A stretch of 64,000 bases of DNA from Septoria linicola (GCA_024114885.1 CP099424.1:1116001-1180000); one strand, 5' to 3'; counted from the stretch's first letter, positions 1 to 10,453 are shown. Program-made: numbers and translations. The notes: generated by a model not told the origin, from the sequence alone.

Positions 1-1
1 A

Positions 2-1549
2 CGAGCTTGGAGCGCTGGAGACTCACCCTCAGAAGGAGACACGAAGAAGCGAAAGTCGAGTGAAGACGCACGCGTGCATTTTACGTCGAGGAAAGATCCC
101 ATCTATTCTACCAATGCTGAGCTGGCGTTCATTGACGACCGAGTACCACTACACATCCAAAAACAAGTGGTCGACGTCTACAATCACTGTCATGCCAGCG
201 TCCTACCACTTGTTCATGCTGAGCCTCTCGACCTTGCCGACTTGCGGTCGAGGTTACCCATCCTGCTGCTCTCCGTCTTAGCATTCCCGACTAGTGGCAT
301 CCTCCAGCTGGACGTTCAACACGATCTTGTAGATTGTGCCATGCACGACTTCGCGAGTCGCCTGATAGCTGCAGGAGAGCGATCTCTGGATCTAGCACAA
401 GCACTCTTGATCGCAAGCTTCTGGTTCCGAGCTCGACCAGGGTTCAAACATGCCACAGTCTTGCAAATTGTTCAACTCTCAACTAGTATGGCCATTGATC
501 TGGGCTTCGCTGGGATCGATGCTACACATGATCCATCTATGTGGTTTGACCGATCGGAGCAGGCGTTGTCAGTCGAGGGATGCCGCACGCTGCTGTCATG
601 CTTTCTAGCAGGTTCAGCGATGACTACGGTCACGCGAAGACCCGACGCAAATCCATGGACGCCATACCACGACATCTCGTTGGGATTCCTGAGGACGCAT
701 GCAGCGACTGCTGCACAACGCACATTCTGCGACACTATACAGGCCGAGCTTCTTTGCTATCGTGCTGTGACAAGACTGGAGCTCTGCGATCTATCCTCTC
801 CTACAATACTGACAAGCGACTTCACCAAGGTCTGCGTCTCACAAATTCGGCAAGAGATCGAGGACTGGAAAAATCAGTTGCCGGCCAGATCCACACTGCC
901 AGAGCTTCGTTTATGGAAACATGTTGCTCTCGCATATCTGAACGAGCCTGTTCTCCACACCGCCACTAACAAGTCCACATTCTCGGCGCCGTTTCTCCCA
1001 GAGAGAATTGCGGCCGCGGACTTCGCTTGCCCTACCGTCACTGTCGACCATGTAGCGGCTCTGTACGCTCTGAAAGACTCATGCCAAGCCATACTGGACA
1101 CTGCCGCTAACCTAGAGCCATCCTTTATGCTGGCGACATCATCACTATTCTACATTCCCCGAGTCCTCTACGCATTGCTGATGCTCGCGAAACTTTATGT
1201 GGCAGTCACAGCGCCAGGCAACACTTATGGTGCGGTCCTCAGTCGTACTGAACTGAAATTACAAAGCTATTTCGACAAGTTGCGAAATTTGTCAGCATCC
1301 ATGAGCGCTGTGGACCACAGATCGTTCAACACGCTGATCATTGGCGCATACAAGGGGATTGAAGATTGGTATAACAGCTACAGTACCATTGTGGAGCAAT
1401 ACGAGCGTGACTCAGCAGGTGGTATTGTTGGTGCTCCAGTCTACTTCGAGCCCTTCGACTTTGATGCGAATCTTGGGGTGCTGGAAGAGGATCTCAAGTT
1501 ACCGGAAGATGGTAGTTGGCTCGCAGACCTAACCCCGTCGCAGCATTAG
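2..1549 (+). CDS. Fungal-specific (Zn2Cys6-type) transcription factor, 3' part
   Basis: The visible 515 residues look like the middle homology region and C-terminus of a fungal C6 zinc-cluster regulator. They are largely alpha-helical, with a conserved-looking stretch around LAQALLIASFWFR, a following DLGF-type motif, and an acidic C-terminal tail. The frame is open back to the first base of the window. The codon at 74 is GTG inside a lysine/serine-rich linker (DTKKRKSSEDAR), so it is not the real start. The Cys6 DNA-binding domain, if present, lies upstream of the window, which is why the family call rests on the middle region alone. No intron is needed within the visible part. The regulated pathway cannot be told from this fragment. 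Confidence 0.75.
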   Translation, partial: RAWSAGDSPSEGDTKKRKSSEDARVHFTSRKDPIYSTNAELAFIDDRVPLHIQKQVVDVYNHCHASVLPLVHAEPLDLADLRSRLPILLLSVLAFPTSGILQLDVQHDLVDCAMHDFASRLIAAGERSLDLAQALLIASFWFRARPGFKHATVLQIVQLSTSMAIDLGFAGIDATHDPSMWFDRSEQALSVEGCRTLLSCFLAGSAMTTVTRRPDANPWTPYHDISLGFLRTHAATAAQRTFCDTIQAELLCYRAVTRLELCDLSSPTILTSDFTKVCVSQIRQEIEDWKNQLPARSTLPELRLWKHVALAYLNEPVLHTATNKSTFSAPFLPERIAAADFACPTVTVDHVAALYALKDSCQAILDTAANLEPSFMLATSSLFYIPRVLYALLMLAKLYVAVTAPGNTYGAVLSRTELKLQSYFDKLRNLSASMSAVDHRSFNTLIIGAYKGIEDWYNSYSTIVEQYERDSAGGIVGAPVYFEPFDFDANLGVLEEDLKLPEDGSWLADLTPSQH

Positions 1550-1766
1550 CTTAAGGTGCGGTTCGCGTTTACACAGAAAGTGAATCGAGACACAGTCGCA
1601 GAACATGGTCAGAGAAGTAGACCTGTATCATCTTTCAATCCCTATCACAGCCACGAATGATGGTGATACACGCTTTCCTTCTAGAGATAGACGTTCCAAA
1701 CCATCTCTCGATAGCCAGGCTGTCGAAACACTTTCATAGCCTGCTGAATACGTCCGCGTTCACACA

Positions 1767-4370
1767 TTACTCGTACTCATCTCCGGAGCCGAAGTCGTCA
1801 TCTCCCTCATAGCTTACTCCGCCAAAATCGTCGGTAACCCCCATTGCCATCACATATGGATCCTCTTCGACTGGTTCTTCCTCATGCTCGTCTTCGTCCA
1901 TATTGTCCCACGTTGCAGGCTGCACATGCTTGGCAGGGTTCTCGGTCTGCGTTGGCTCTTCTTCTTCATCATCGTCGCTGCCGGCGTCGTCTTCTTCGGA
2001 CGGAGCCGCAGACTGCTCTCGTGTAGCTGGACTTTGAGCACCGCTATTGCCCGGCGTAGCAGAACTTGCCCGCGAAGGTGTCTCTCGTCCGTAGATACGC
2101 TGCAACGCTGAGAAATCGACGTGCTGAGACTTCATCGGAGCACGCTTCTCAAGCATGGCTCGAGCAGCATCCGCGGGTGTCTCGATTGGCGTTGAGCTCT
2201 CAGTCAGAACCGTGCCATCTCCCAGCGTATTCCGCTTCTTGCCACGCCCTTTGTGTTGCTTGCCGTCTTTCTTCTTCTTGGTTGGGTTGGCCTTTTCAGC
2301 CTTCGCAAGTAACTCCTTTTCGGCCTGTTTACGGAGCCAATCCTCGTTGTGCGCCACCCAAATCTGTTCCTTGATCTTCTTCTCCGTCTCGGAGAGAATG
2401 CAATTGGCGACTTCGGGATCGTTCTCGAATTCTGCCTCCAGCTCTGCAGCGGTGAGGATGACTCCCGGCTCCCAATCGGGTGCTTTGCCGAAGTAGTCGA
2501 TCCCACGAGCGAGGCGGGCCTGCCTGCTCTTCTGAGTATCGGCTTTCAGTTGCTCCTCTGCGAACGCGGCGGCTCGCCTAGCCTCTGCTTCTATGCGCTC
2601 TGCTTCTTTTATCTTTTCGACCTCGCTTTGAGACTCTTGCACCTCGCCATTTTGCAGTGCTGCTTCGATTTGCGTCTCCAGATAGTCTTCTTCTGCTAAT
2701 TCTTCCTCTGAAATCTCAACTTCAGGCGGCTGTTCCGGAGCCTTTTTCGGTCGTCCAGGTCCACGTTTCGGCTGTGTTGGTGGTGGGGTCTCACTAACAC
2801 GGGGCTCTGCAGTGGGTTGCACAGGTAGAGCAGGAATAGCGAAGCCGTCCGCATCATAGCGAGGCTGCTGCTGCGTTTCACTCTCAGGCGGAGCAGAGTC
2901 TGCAGTGCGTTGTCGCTTCGGCGACCCGCCGTTCTGGGACTCCCCTTCTGGGATTTGCGATGCTTGCGGCTCGTCAACTCGTTTCCGTTTGCTCGCTTGA
3001 TGATCATGATCAGCAACAGCTGGTATATTTTCTTGAGTGGCAGGAGGCGTTGCCTGCTGGTTCTGGCCATCTGCTGAAGCATTTTGTTGTTCAGTTCCCA
3101 GGAGCGCTGCCTGAGGTGCCATCATCGGCGCAGCAGCTGGAACATGCTGTACTTGCGGGACTTGTTCGACCGGCGCTGGTGTCCCTGGATCAACAGAGTT
3201 GTTCCTCGAGGAGCCTTCGCTCATATCATCAGGGATGACTAAATGCTGGGCGGATGGGGATCGCGTTTGTGAGGCGCGCTGTTCGAGCAGATTCATATGC
3301 TCTTGCCGTCGTGCTTTCGCCCGGGCAAACTTCCGGGCATTGTAGTCTGGAAGTTCAACAGACGGCGGATCGTGCTGGTGCACCATTCGATTGGCATATT
3401 TACGAAAGTTGTCGACTGTCAAGCCAGACGCCTTTGTACGCCTGAACTCCTCGACACGTTTGGCGATTGTCACATCTGCAACCTTGGAGACGAATACGAC
3501 TTCGCGTACTGTACGCTGGAAATTGTTCATGCGTGCGGCCAAGATAATGCAAGCTCCACAAAGACCAGCTGGGTGACGACCAGAGACGATCCAGTCACGA
3601 TTCATCCTGCGGATAATTTTCAGTGCATCTGCCGCAACGTCCTTGGTCTTTTCTGCGAATTGAAGTTTGTCGCAATATTTATAAATCAAAGGCTCAAGCT
3701 CGACCAAATGCTGATGCCCAGGATGACTGTCCGGAGTCATGTACAGTTCTCGGCACATGTCTTTGTACACCTCGCCTAGTCTGAAGACATTGATCTGCAG
3801 CAGCTCGGCGATGTCCATGAGGAGAATCCTATTATCTCTCTGGCGTCGACAGGCTGCATATAGACAAGCGGCAACGACCTCGTCAGTCCGTCGACCGGCT
3901 GAAAAGTTGATGTTGGCGGCCAGCACCCATATTTGTTCTGCTTGTATCTGCACTTGAGGCAGAATACCGAGCTTGGGACACAGCTGCTCGAGTGCTTTGC
4001 GGCCTGCATGTTGCACATCTGCCAGGGAATTGCGTTCGCCACCGCCGACTTTGCGGTATGCACCAGACCCTAGGGTTCTCGCGTGACGAGAGTTGTCGTT
4101 AACTGTTCCACCTTGGACTGTTGCGCGACCACCAGCATTTTCTTCGAAGGTGATCTCAGCGACGATGTTGTTCTCAGCGATTTCTGTATAGCAATCCAGA
4201 CAAACGATCTTGCCATCCTCTTCACTGAATCTGGTACTGCCGCACTCCTTGTTGGGACATGTTTTTGTTGGTGGGGGCTGTTTTGCCGGAGCACGCTTCC
4301 TTGGAGGTACTGCTGCGGGCTTCAAACCTCCTATGCGACCATGCCGTGCTCTGGGAACAGGAGCCGGCAT
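1767..4370 (-). CDS. BRF1: Transcription factor IIIB subunit Brf1 (TFIIB-related factor)
   Basis: A single-exon protein of 867 residues. An N-terminal zinc ribbon (CPNKEC near residue 38, CLDC near residue 57) is followed by two TFIIB cyclin repeats between about residues 100 and 290, including YAACRRQ and CGACIILAAR. A long glutamine/proline-rich linker follows. Near residues 615-665 is the Brf1 homology block that binds TBP (ILSETEKKIKEQIW followed by NEDWLRKQ), and the protein ends in an acidic tail. Brf1 with TBP and Bdp1 recruits RNA polymerase III to tRNA and 5S genes in the nucleus. The length is above that of yeast Brf1 because of the disordered linker and the tail. It is transcribed divergently from the DAHP synthase gene. 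Confidence 0.93.
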   Translation of the reverse strand: MPAPVPRARHGRIGGLKPAAVPPRKRAPAKQPPPTKTCPNKECGSTRFSEEDGKIVCLDCYTEIAENNIVAEITFEENAGGRATVQGGTVNDNSRHARTLGSGAYRKVGGGERNSLADVQHAGRKALEQLCPKLGILPQVQIQAEQIWVLAANINFSAGRRTDEVVAACLYAACRRQRDNRILLMDIAELLQINVFRLGEVYKDMCRELYMTPDSHPGHQHLVELEPLIYKYCDKLQFAEKTKDVAADALKIIRRMNRDWIVSGRHPAGLCGACIILAARMNNFQRTVREVVFVSKVADVTIAKRVEEFRRTKASGLTVDNFRKYANRMVHQHDPPSVELPDYNARKFARAKARRQEHMNLLEQRASQTRSPSAQHLVIPDDMSEGSSRNNSVDPGTPAPVEQVPQVQHVPAAAPMMAPQAALLGTEQQNASADGQNQQATPPATQENIPAVADHDHQASKRKRVDEPQASQIPEGESQNGGSPKRQRTADSAPPESETQQQPRYDADGFAIPALPVQPTAEPRVSETPPPTQPKRGPGRPKKAPEQPPEVEISEEELAEEDYLETQIEAALQNGEVQESQSEVEKIKEAERIEAEARRAAAFAEEQLKADTQKSRQARLARGIDYFGKAPDWEPGVILTAAELEAEFENDPEVANCILSETEKKIKEQIWVAHNEDWLRKQAEKELLAKAEKANPTKKKKDGKQHKGRGKKRNTLGDGTVLTESSTPIETPADAARAMLEKRAPMKSQHVDFSALQRIYGRETPSRASSATPGNSGAQSPATREQSAAPSEEDDAGSDDDEEEEPTQTENPAKHVQPATWDNMDEDEHEEEPVEEDPYVMAMGVTDDFGGVSYEGDDDFGSGDEYE

Positions 4371-5421
4371 GTTGGTTCGCTAGAATTTTGTTACATGTGC
4401 TATGAAATCTCGAGGACAACGACCTCTAGAGCACGAGGTGGCTGGTCCGAATATCCTGGTCGCGCTCTATGGTCGGCTGGGGTTCTTGTCCTCAGAAATA
4501 ACGATCCTGCTGTGTATACCAAATTGGGCAATAGAAGTCGCGAAGGTGTGTGGTGAAAGATGGCACGCGTTGAGTGTGGTGGTGAGTCAACAAGATTTGT
4601 CGGCGGGAGGAAATGAAGAGGTGTGTTGGCTCAGTCGGTCGAAAACTGAGGTCGAAAATTGCAAAAGGAGCGGGGTGATTTCTTGGCAAAGGACTTCAGC
4701 TCGTCTGTTCGAATCGCACCATGAACTTACAAGAACGCCGACGGCATTTACTCCCTGGTACAACCTTGGCTCTGAAATGTCAACACTCGACTTCTTGTGC
4801 AGCCAAGACTATTCAATACCACAATAGTTCAAGATAACGACCAGACATTGTGCCGCGGTGCGCACGCCCAATTCGCGCTCTGGACCGTGCCATTGATGCT
4901 TGTCGAGACATTACTGGTCGTCGTCCACACTCCTGAAAGACAGCATTTGGCACGAAAACGATATATTCACCTCTTCCAAGAATATAACAATCTTCCTCGT
5001 CTCGTTTTCGCGACCTTGGCTATATTGACACAGCATTACCTATCTCATGAATGAAAGTGGACTACTGAAGTGGGCTGGTGAAACCATGCCTGCTGCTTTG
5101 GATCTGCATGTGCGTCAGGCTTTAAATTTAGTCACGCCGAACTGGCCGAGAGACCCCTCCACTGCACAAGAGCGAAAGTAAAATATGTGGCAGACCTAGA
5201 CCAACACGTGCACCAGAAGAGTCAAACCGCTGAACACAAAACTCGAGCATCATCCAGTCCACCGACTGCTCTTCGCATCCATTGACCCATTAGCAGCTGC
5301 GACCCAGTTCTCCGAAGCGTTTCTCCAAGCCTCTCGGACACAGTCGGATTCTTCAAAGAGTCATTGGCTTTCCCCTTCTTCGCCTCGATCAACAGCTTTC
5401 CTTTTCACGACATCACTCGCA
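4371..5421. promoter_or_regulatory. Divergent promoter region between BRF1 and DAHP synthase
   Basis: About 1.05 kb separates the two start codons. A TGAGTCA heptamer (reverse of TGACTCA, the Gcn4/CpcA-type site) lies at 4583-4589, nearer to BRF1. An inverted CCAAT (ATTGG) lies at 5363-5367, close to the DAHP synthase start and followed by a pyrimidine-rich leader. Short open frames here show no recognisable protein. Confidence 0.35.
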
Positions 5422-6645
5422 ATGGCAGCTGGAGAAGCACGCACTGACGACGCCCGCGGTATGTTAGACAACTTTACAAGTGCGTAGATCTGTGAATGGC
5501 TGGACTGACATTTAGTGAACAGTCCTGGGCTATGATCCTCTCATCCCACCTCAACTTCTCGAATCCGAGCTTCCTGCACCCGAGAACTCTCTGCCTACCG
5601 TTCGTCGCGGCCGTCAAGAAGCTGTCGAGATTATCCACCAACGCGATGACCGTCTACTTGTCATGGTCGGACCATGCTCTCTACACGACCCTGAAGCTGC
5701 AGTAGAGTACTGCACAAGATTGGTGGAGTTGGCAGACAAGCTGAAGGATGATCTGTGCATTATTATGCGCGCATACCTCGAGAAGCCTCGCACAACTGTT
5801 GGCTGGAAGGGCCTGATCAACGATCCGGATATCGATGAGAGCTACCAGATCAACAAGGGACTTCGCGTGAGCAGAAAGTTGTTCTGCGATCTGACAAACC
5901 AGGGCATGCCAATTGCTTCAGAGATGCTGGATACTATCTCTCCTCAGTTCCTCGCAGATTTGATCTCGCTCGGAGCTATTGGAGCCAGGACCACAGAATC
6001 GCAGCTTCACCGTGAGCTGGCTTCTGGTCTGTCTTTCCCAATGGGCTTCAAGAACGGCACAGATGGTGGTTTGACTGTCGCTGTGGATGCCATTGGTGCT
6101 GCAGCTGCTAAGCACCACTTCATGGGTGTGACGAAACAGGGTCTCGCTGCGATTACGAAGACTGCTGGTAACCCAGACTGCTTCGTGATTCTCAGAGGTG
6201 GTACCAAGGGCACAAACTTCGATCGCGAGAGCGTCAAGGCTACGAGAGAGGCTTTGAAGAAGAAGAATCTGCCAGAAGTCATGATGATTGACTGCTCTCA
6301 TGGTGAGTCGATCATAGTGTTGTGTTCACGATTTATAGCTGACATATCACAGGCAACTCCCTCAAGGACCACAAGAACCAGCCCAAGGTTGCACAAACCA
6401 TTGGCGATCAGCTCCGCGAGGGTGAGACCGGCATTATCGGTGTCATGATCGAGTCGCACATCAACGAGGGCAACCAAAAGGCCGGCACTTCCGGTCTGGC
6501 TAGCTTGAAGAAGGGCGTTTCGATCACCGACGCGTGCATTCACTGGGACGACACGATCTCTGTGCTTGAGCAATTGGCAGATGGTGTCCGTGGACGTCGT
6601 GAAGTGCTCAAGAAGAAGAGCAATGGCGCCAATGGAGTTCACTAG
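5422..6645 (+). CDS. ARO3/ARO4: 3-deoxy-D-arabino-heptulosonate-7-phosphate (DAHP) synthase
   Basis: Catalyses condensation of phosphoenolpyruvate and erythrose 4-phosphate, the first step of the shikimate pathway. Exons join(5422..5458, 5523..6302, 6353..6645) give 369 residues. The first exon is only 37 nt; joining at 5458/5523 restores the conserved VLGYDPL start. The second intron is 50 nt and the join reads SHGNSLKDH. Family motifs seen: VMVGPCSLHD, MRAYLEKPRTTVGWKG, GAIGARTTESQLHREL, GFKNGTDGG, FVILRGG and GVMIESHINEGNQ. This is the class I feedback-regulated fungal type. Whether it is the tyrosine- or phenylalanine-sensitive paralogue cannot be decided from the sequence alone; the overall look is closer to Aro4. 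The start at 5422 is the only ATG that splices in frame. Confidence 0.93.
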
Positions 6646-7161
6646 GAGATACGTTGGGATGCAACACTCTGCACATTCTCAGAGCTCTGCCACAGCAGTG
6701 ATGTAGATGTCCCAGCAGAGACGACTTGGGAGCGTCTTCTCGTCAAGGTGGGCGCACTCACAACGGTCGATGCTGCGGACAACAAAAGGTTAAGACGAAA
6801 GAAAAGCAAGGATAAAATGATGGGACACATGAACTCCGCCATTGCGCGTGCAAAATCTCTTCTGCTTTGATACGGCGGAGGCGTTGGAGCTCTATACCAT
6901 TTCTCTCGGCGCGCGGCATGTATTGGGTATCTTGGGCTGGCGCAGCATAATGACAACCTGTGACAATGCTCTTCTCCCTTGTGGCTCTTTTGCAACAGCA
7001 TGCTCCTTTGCATGTTCATCATCGTTGAACGGCCTCCTACCATATCTCATGCTCCTCGTGTACTCGTTCATTCGTCACCCTCCTTCTTTCCACGATGACA
7101 ATCAACCTGCACAAGCTGTCTTCTTCTGATCCGACTTCTGCTTCTCCTTTTGCCTCCATGC
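6646..7161. other. Convergent 3' intergenic region
   Basis: Lies between the stop codons of DAHP synthase and GOT1. It holds presumably the two 3' UTRs. Several short open frames occur on both strands without recognisable similarity. I see no RNA gene. Confidence 0.6.
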
Positions 7162-7832
7162 TCAGACTGGCAAGTCCTTGTGCCGCCTCTCATCTGCTCC
7201 AGCTTTATCTCCAGCCACATTGAGTGCCTTTGCAATGTATGGTCCCACAACTGGCACGTTGTACGCGAATCCCGCAATCGTCTTGAAGAACTCGCCAAAC
7301 AAGATGAACATTCTGCGAACCCATAGTCAGTAATCGTTCTTCGCGTTCTCCACTCCAAACTTGCAGCCTCGTCTGCACCATTTCTCAAGGAATCTGCCCA
7401 CTCACCCATAACACTGCACCAAAAACCCCACAAACGGCCACCTCAGCAGAATCAACAAGATCCCCGACCAAAACGCCAATGTTCCCCGCCACTTCTGTCT
7501 CCGCGCAAAGAAAGCGAACGTTCGCTGGGGGCCGAGGAGGAGTGTGATGCCAATGAGGAAGAGGATGTCGCCCATTGCGAGGAGGGCTCGATCAAACAGG
7601 AGGATGAGGCCGAAGAGGAGGAAGAAGCCGCCTGGACATATCGCATTAGTGTTGCGTTTGGAGGGAAAAGAGGGAGAGAAGGATGGGGAGGAGCTTACCT
7701 ACCGCCAGTGCAGAAGGCTACGCCGACTTCTATGGTGAGTGAAAGTCATGTTAGTATGTTCTTGTCTATCTTGAGTATGGGGGAATGGTGGAGGTGCGTA
7801 CTTTGGCTGTCTGAGAGCCAGTATGTTGGCAT
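7162..7832 (-). CDS. GOT1: Got1-family Golgi vesicle transport membrane protein
   Basis: Four exons on the minus strand, complement(7162..7312, 7406..7631, 7703..7729, 7802..7832), give 144 residues, close to the 138 of yeast Got1. The protein reads MPTYWLSDSQKVGVAFC at the start, then four hydrophobic segments (GFFLLFGLILLF, ILFLIGITLLL, LAFWSGILLILL, VGFLVQCYGMFILFGEF) and ends with the typical short polar tail NVAGDKAGADERRHKDLPV. Got1 is an integral membrane protein of ER/Golgi vesicles that assists fusion at the Golgi. All junctions are GT-AG; intron 1 contains a perfect ACTAAC branch site. The second exon is a 27-nt microexon. The gene is short and heavily split, so it is easily missed by open-frame searches. 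Confidence 0.9.
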
Positions 7833-8223
7833 CTTGGGCGAGTATTCTGAGCTATCCCAAGAGGTGTTGTAATGGGCGAGAAGGAAAGTGAGAAAACACG
7901 CTCCCTTTTCGTGCTGAGACGTGTCACGGTTGGAGGGTCCGACTTTGTTTGGACTTCGCTTTCTCAATCAGATGTCTCCTTGAACCTGCACTATCTACTT
8001 CTGTATCATGTCCGATATCGCGCTTCGTTAGAGCAGACGGCATCATCTCGACCAAGAGAGATGTGAAAGTGCATATACAGTGAGTATGGTGTTGGCAGCT
8101 CGAGACTGCTATCGCCACCATGATCCGCAATGCGCGTCGCGTGTCGGCAACGAGGTATACATAACATGATAGCTGTTCCTTCGCCACTTCTGATCTCTAG
8201 GCACTTGACATACTACTACAAAA
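7833..8223. promoter_or_regulatory. Divergent promoter region GOT1 / FAD oxidoreductase
   Basis: A 391-bp interval between two start codons on opposite strands. It should contain both promoters. No defined operator was recognised. Confidence 0.4.
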
Positions 8224-9447
8224 ATGGCAGGCAGCACCGTGATCCTTGGAGCTGGCATCATTGGCACAGCAACAGCATACTACTTATCTCAAGACCCAAG
8301 TGCAGGCCAAGTTCACTTAGTAGAAGCCTCCCCGGAACTCTTCGCCTCTGCTTCTGGCAAAGCAGGTGGTTTCCTTGCCGAAGACTGGTTCGGACCTGCC
8401 ACAGCGGAGCTCGGTGAGCTCAGCTTCAGACTGCATCGAGAGCTGGCCGAGCAGTATGATGGCAGGAAGAAGTGGGGCTACAGTCGCAGCACTGGAACCT
8501 CACTTGTCGTTGGGAGGGACAAGAGCAGCAAGAAGAAGAGCAAAGAGTGGCTGCAGCATGGTGGTAGTAGAGCTGAAGTTGCCAAAGCTGAGAAGATCGA
8601 GCACTACACTGATGGCAGTGGACCAGGTTGGATGAGGAAGAAGGATGGCAACCGAGTTGAAATGATCAGTGATGAGGGTGGTGTAGCCCAAGTCGATCCG
8701 AAGAGACTTTGTGAGTTCCTGCTGGAGAAGAGTCTGGAGCAGGGCGTGAAGCTGCATCAACCAGCGAGAGCGACGAAGATACTTCAGGACCGCGAGGGAG
8801 TTGTGGCTGGAGTCACTATACAGAAGCCAGATGAAACAGCAGAGGATATCTCATGCTCACGGATACTGATCGCTGCGGGAGCATGGACGTCCAGAGTCTT
8901 CGCCGAGCTATTTCCGACCTCTTCAACGCGCATACCTGTAACTCAGCTCGCAGGTCACAGCCTAGTCGTTCGATCACCTCGCTGGACAGCTGAGCAGGAG
9001 GCAACTGGATGCCATGCGGTCTTCGCGAGCTCGTCCGAGGCCTGGTCCCCCGAAATCTTCAGTCGCATCGGCGAGGAGATCTACATCGCGGGCCTCAACT
9101 CCTCGAGCATGCCGTTACCAGACCTTCCTACTGGTGCGACGGCCGATCGAGGTGCGATCGAACAAGTCACACAGGTCACTGAGCAGATGATCGGGAGCGA
9201 TTTTGAGGTCGTGAGAGACGGTTTGTGCTTCAGGCCTGTCACGCGAAGTGGGAATCCTATACTGGCGCAGGTACCAGATGCTAAGCTGGACGGCGGAGTA
9301 TCGACTGCAGCATCTGGTGGAGTCTTCGTATGTGCTGGACACGGACCGTGGGGTATCAGTCTAGGGCTTGGCACTGGCAAAGTCATGAGTGAAATGCTGC
9401 AACACGATGAGATGAGCTGTGATGTGAACATGCTTGGGTCAGGTTGA
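8224..9447 (+). CDS. FAD-dependent oxidoreductase (DAO family, Tda3-like)
   Basis: A single exon of 407 residues. The N-terminus carries a Rossmann dinucleotide-binding motif, VILGAGIIGTATAYYLSQ (residues 6-23), typical of D-amino-acid-oxidase-type flavoproteins. It is followed by a glycine-rich SASGKAGGF segment near residue 42 and a second conserved block ILIAAGAWTSRV near residue 216. The C-terminus has VFVCAGHGPWGISLGLGTGK, the usual second FAD contact. The arrangement resembles yeast Tda3 and its fungal relatives, a family linked to endosome-to-Golgi traffic whose substrate is not known. No signal peptide or membrane segment is evident. The start is the ATG following AAAA, in a good context. 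Sarcosine-oxidase-like function is an alternative reading. Confidence 0.85.
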   Translation: MAGSTVILGAGIIGTATAYYLSQDPSAGQVHLVEASPELFASASGKAGGFLAEDWFGPATAELGELSFRLHRELAEQYDGRKKWGYSRSTGTSLVVGRDKSSKKKSKEWLQHGGSRAEVAKAEKIEHYTDGSGPGWMRKKDGNRVEMISDEGGVAQVDPKRLCEFLLEKSLEQGVKLHQPARATKILQDREGVVAGVTIQKPDETAEDISCSRILIAAGAWTSRVFAELFPTSSTRIPVTQLAGHSLVVRSPRWTAEQEATGCHAVFASSSEAWSPEIFSRIGEEIYIAGLNSSSMPLPDLPTGATADRGAIEQVTQVTEQMIGSDFEVVRDGLCFRPVTRSGNPILAQVPDAKLDGGVSTAASGGVFVCAGHGPWGISLGLGTGKVMSEMLQHDEMSCDVNMLGSG

Positions 9448-9716
9448 AAAGCACAATGTGTTATGCTGGTCTCTATCCCGCTGTTGACACCATTCAATCA
9501 CAACAAGACAGCACTGGTGTTTCAAGCTTTTGCGTCTTCTAACTCCTCGAAGAGCTCTCCGGCATCGCCTTTGGCGGCATTGTCTTACGTATCCAAGGCT
9601 CGGTCGACAGCAGCACTTTCCGAGGTCTGCGTACTTGAGCCTCCTGGATGGTCGTTACGGGTACTACGCAGGTATCGGTTGCCACGCAAACCAAAGTCCC
9701 TTTGCCCTGGCACGAC

Positions 9717-9968
9717 TCACGCAAGTGGCTCTGCTTCGAAGTTCGTCACTGGTTTCTGCTGGTTCGCTTCATTGTCTGACTTCTTTTGCTTGCATAGTTG
9801 CAGGCATGCAATGACGACGCTTGCGAATGCGAGGGATACTGCCAGGGCTCCGGAAAGCTTCGCAAGCAATAGCTGCTCTGACTCACTGCTGGATGGTACT
9901 CGATGTCTCATGCTTGTAGTATTGGAAGTAGCAGTGGCTGTCCAGGTGGGCGTCATGGTGTGCTCCAT
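9717..9968 (-). CDS. Small single-pass membrane protein B (83 aa), unknown function
   Basis: An 83-residue frame starting MEHTMTPTWTATATSNTTS. It has a Thr/Ser-rich N-terminal part, one hydrophobic segment (LSGALAVSLAFASVVIACLQL) and a basic then polar C-terminus (CKQKKSDNEANQQK). It aligns without gaps across the membrane segment with the 85-residue protein encoded at 12414-12671: both have LL-x-x-L-x-G, A-x-x-x-L-A-x-A and end CLQL plus lysine/arginine. The same frame is open upstream to 10226, but that part shows no similarity to the partner, so the internal ATG at 9968 is preferred. The stop overlaps a GTGAGT, so a 3' exon is possible. A longer open frame on the plus strand (9463-10248) is judged a shadow. 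Confidence 0.5.
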   Translation of the reverse strand: MEHTMTPTWTATATSNTTSMRHRVPSSSESEQLLLAKLSGALAVSLAFASVVIACLQLCKQKKSDNEANQQKPVTNFEAEPLA

Positions 9969-10453
9969 TTGCCACAAGTATGAGGGTCGATCGATAAAGA
10001 ATTCAGTGTTGCATGGTAATTCCAATCTCATGCGAAGTAATCGAAAAGGTCGACTTATAGGTGTCAACTTGACCTCAGCCTCCCTATACCGTTCATTGCG
10101 TTCTCTACAGAACACTCGTTTTGGGAAACATATTTTGAGCGGTTCATGGATGCTACCATCTAAGAGCTCTGGGTGCACGTATCGCAAAATAACTGGATCG
10201 CTAAAAGTCCTCGTCCTTCGTCCCAAGCAGGGATCCGTGCCCGCCTAGATCCTTCAGGCTCAGCACACCGATCGTGGACAGTCCGTTGCTGCGTGAATGC
10301 CTCGTAGGTCAGTCATCGAGAACGATCGCCTTCGCCCGCGAGTGTGTTGCTCGACTTACACCTGCTTGATGCAAGCCCCTCTCTATTGCACGTAGCAAGC
10401 ACACCACAGTCTCGACCGCGATATTCTGCGAATTCATAGTGTGCGATACAACA
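9969..10453. other. Intergenic region upstream of the C2H2/ankyrin gene
   Basis: Separates the start of small membrane protein B (minus) from the start of the ankyrin gene (plus), so it probably carries both promoters. Open frames run through it on both strands, without recognisable features. Confidence 0.4.

Noticed and set aside
4700..4725. GTTCGAATC resembling a tRNA T-loop
   Set aside because: The flanking bases do not pair and no cloverleaf can be drawn.
9463..10248. 261-codon plus-strand open frame
   Set aside because: Arg/Ser-rich shadow opposite small membrane protein B. The minus strand has the recognisable relationship to protein A.
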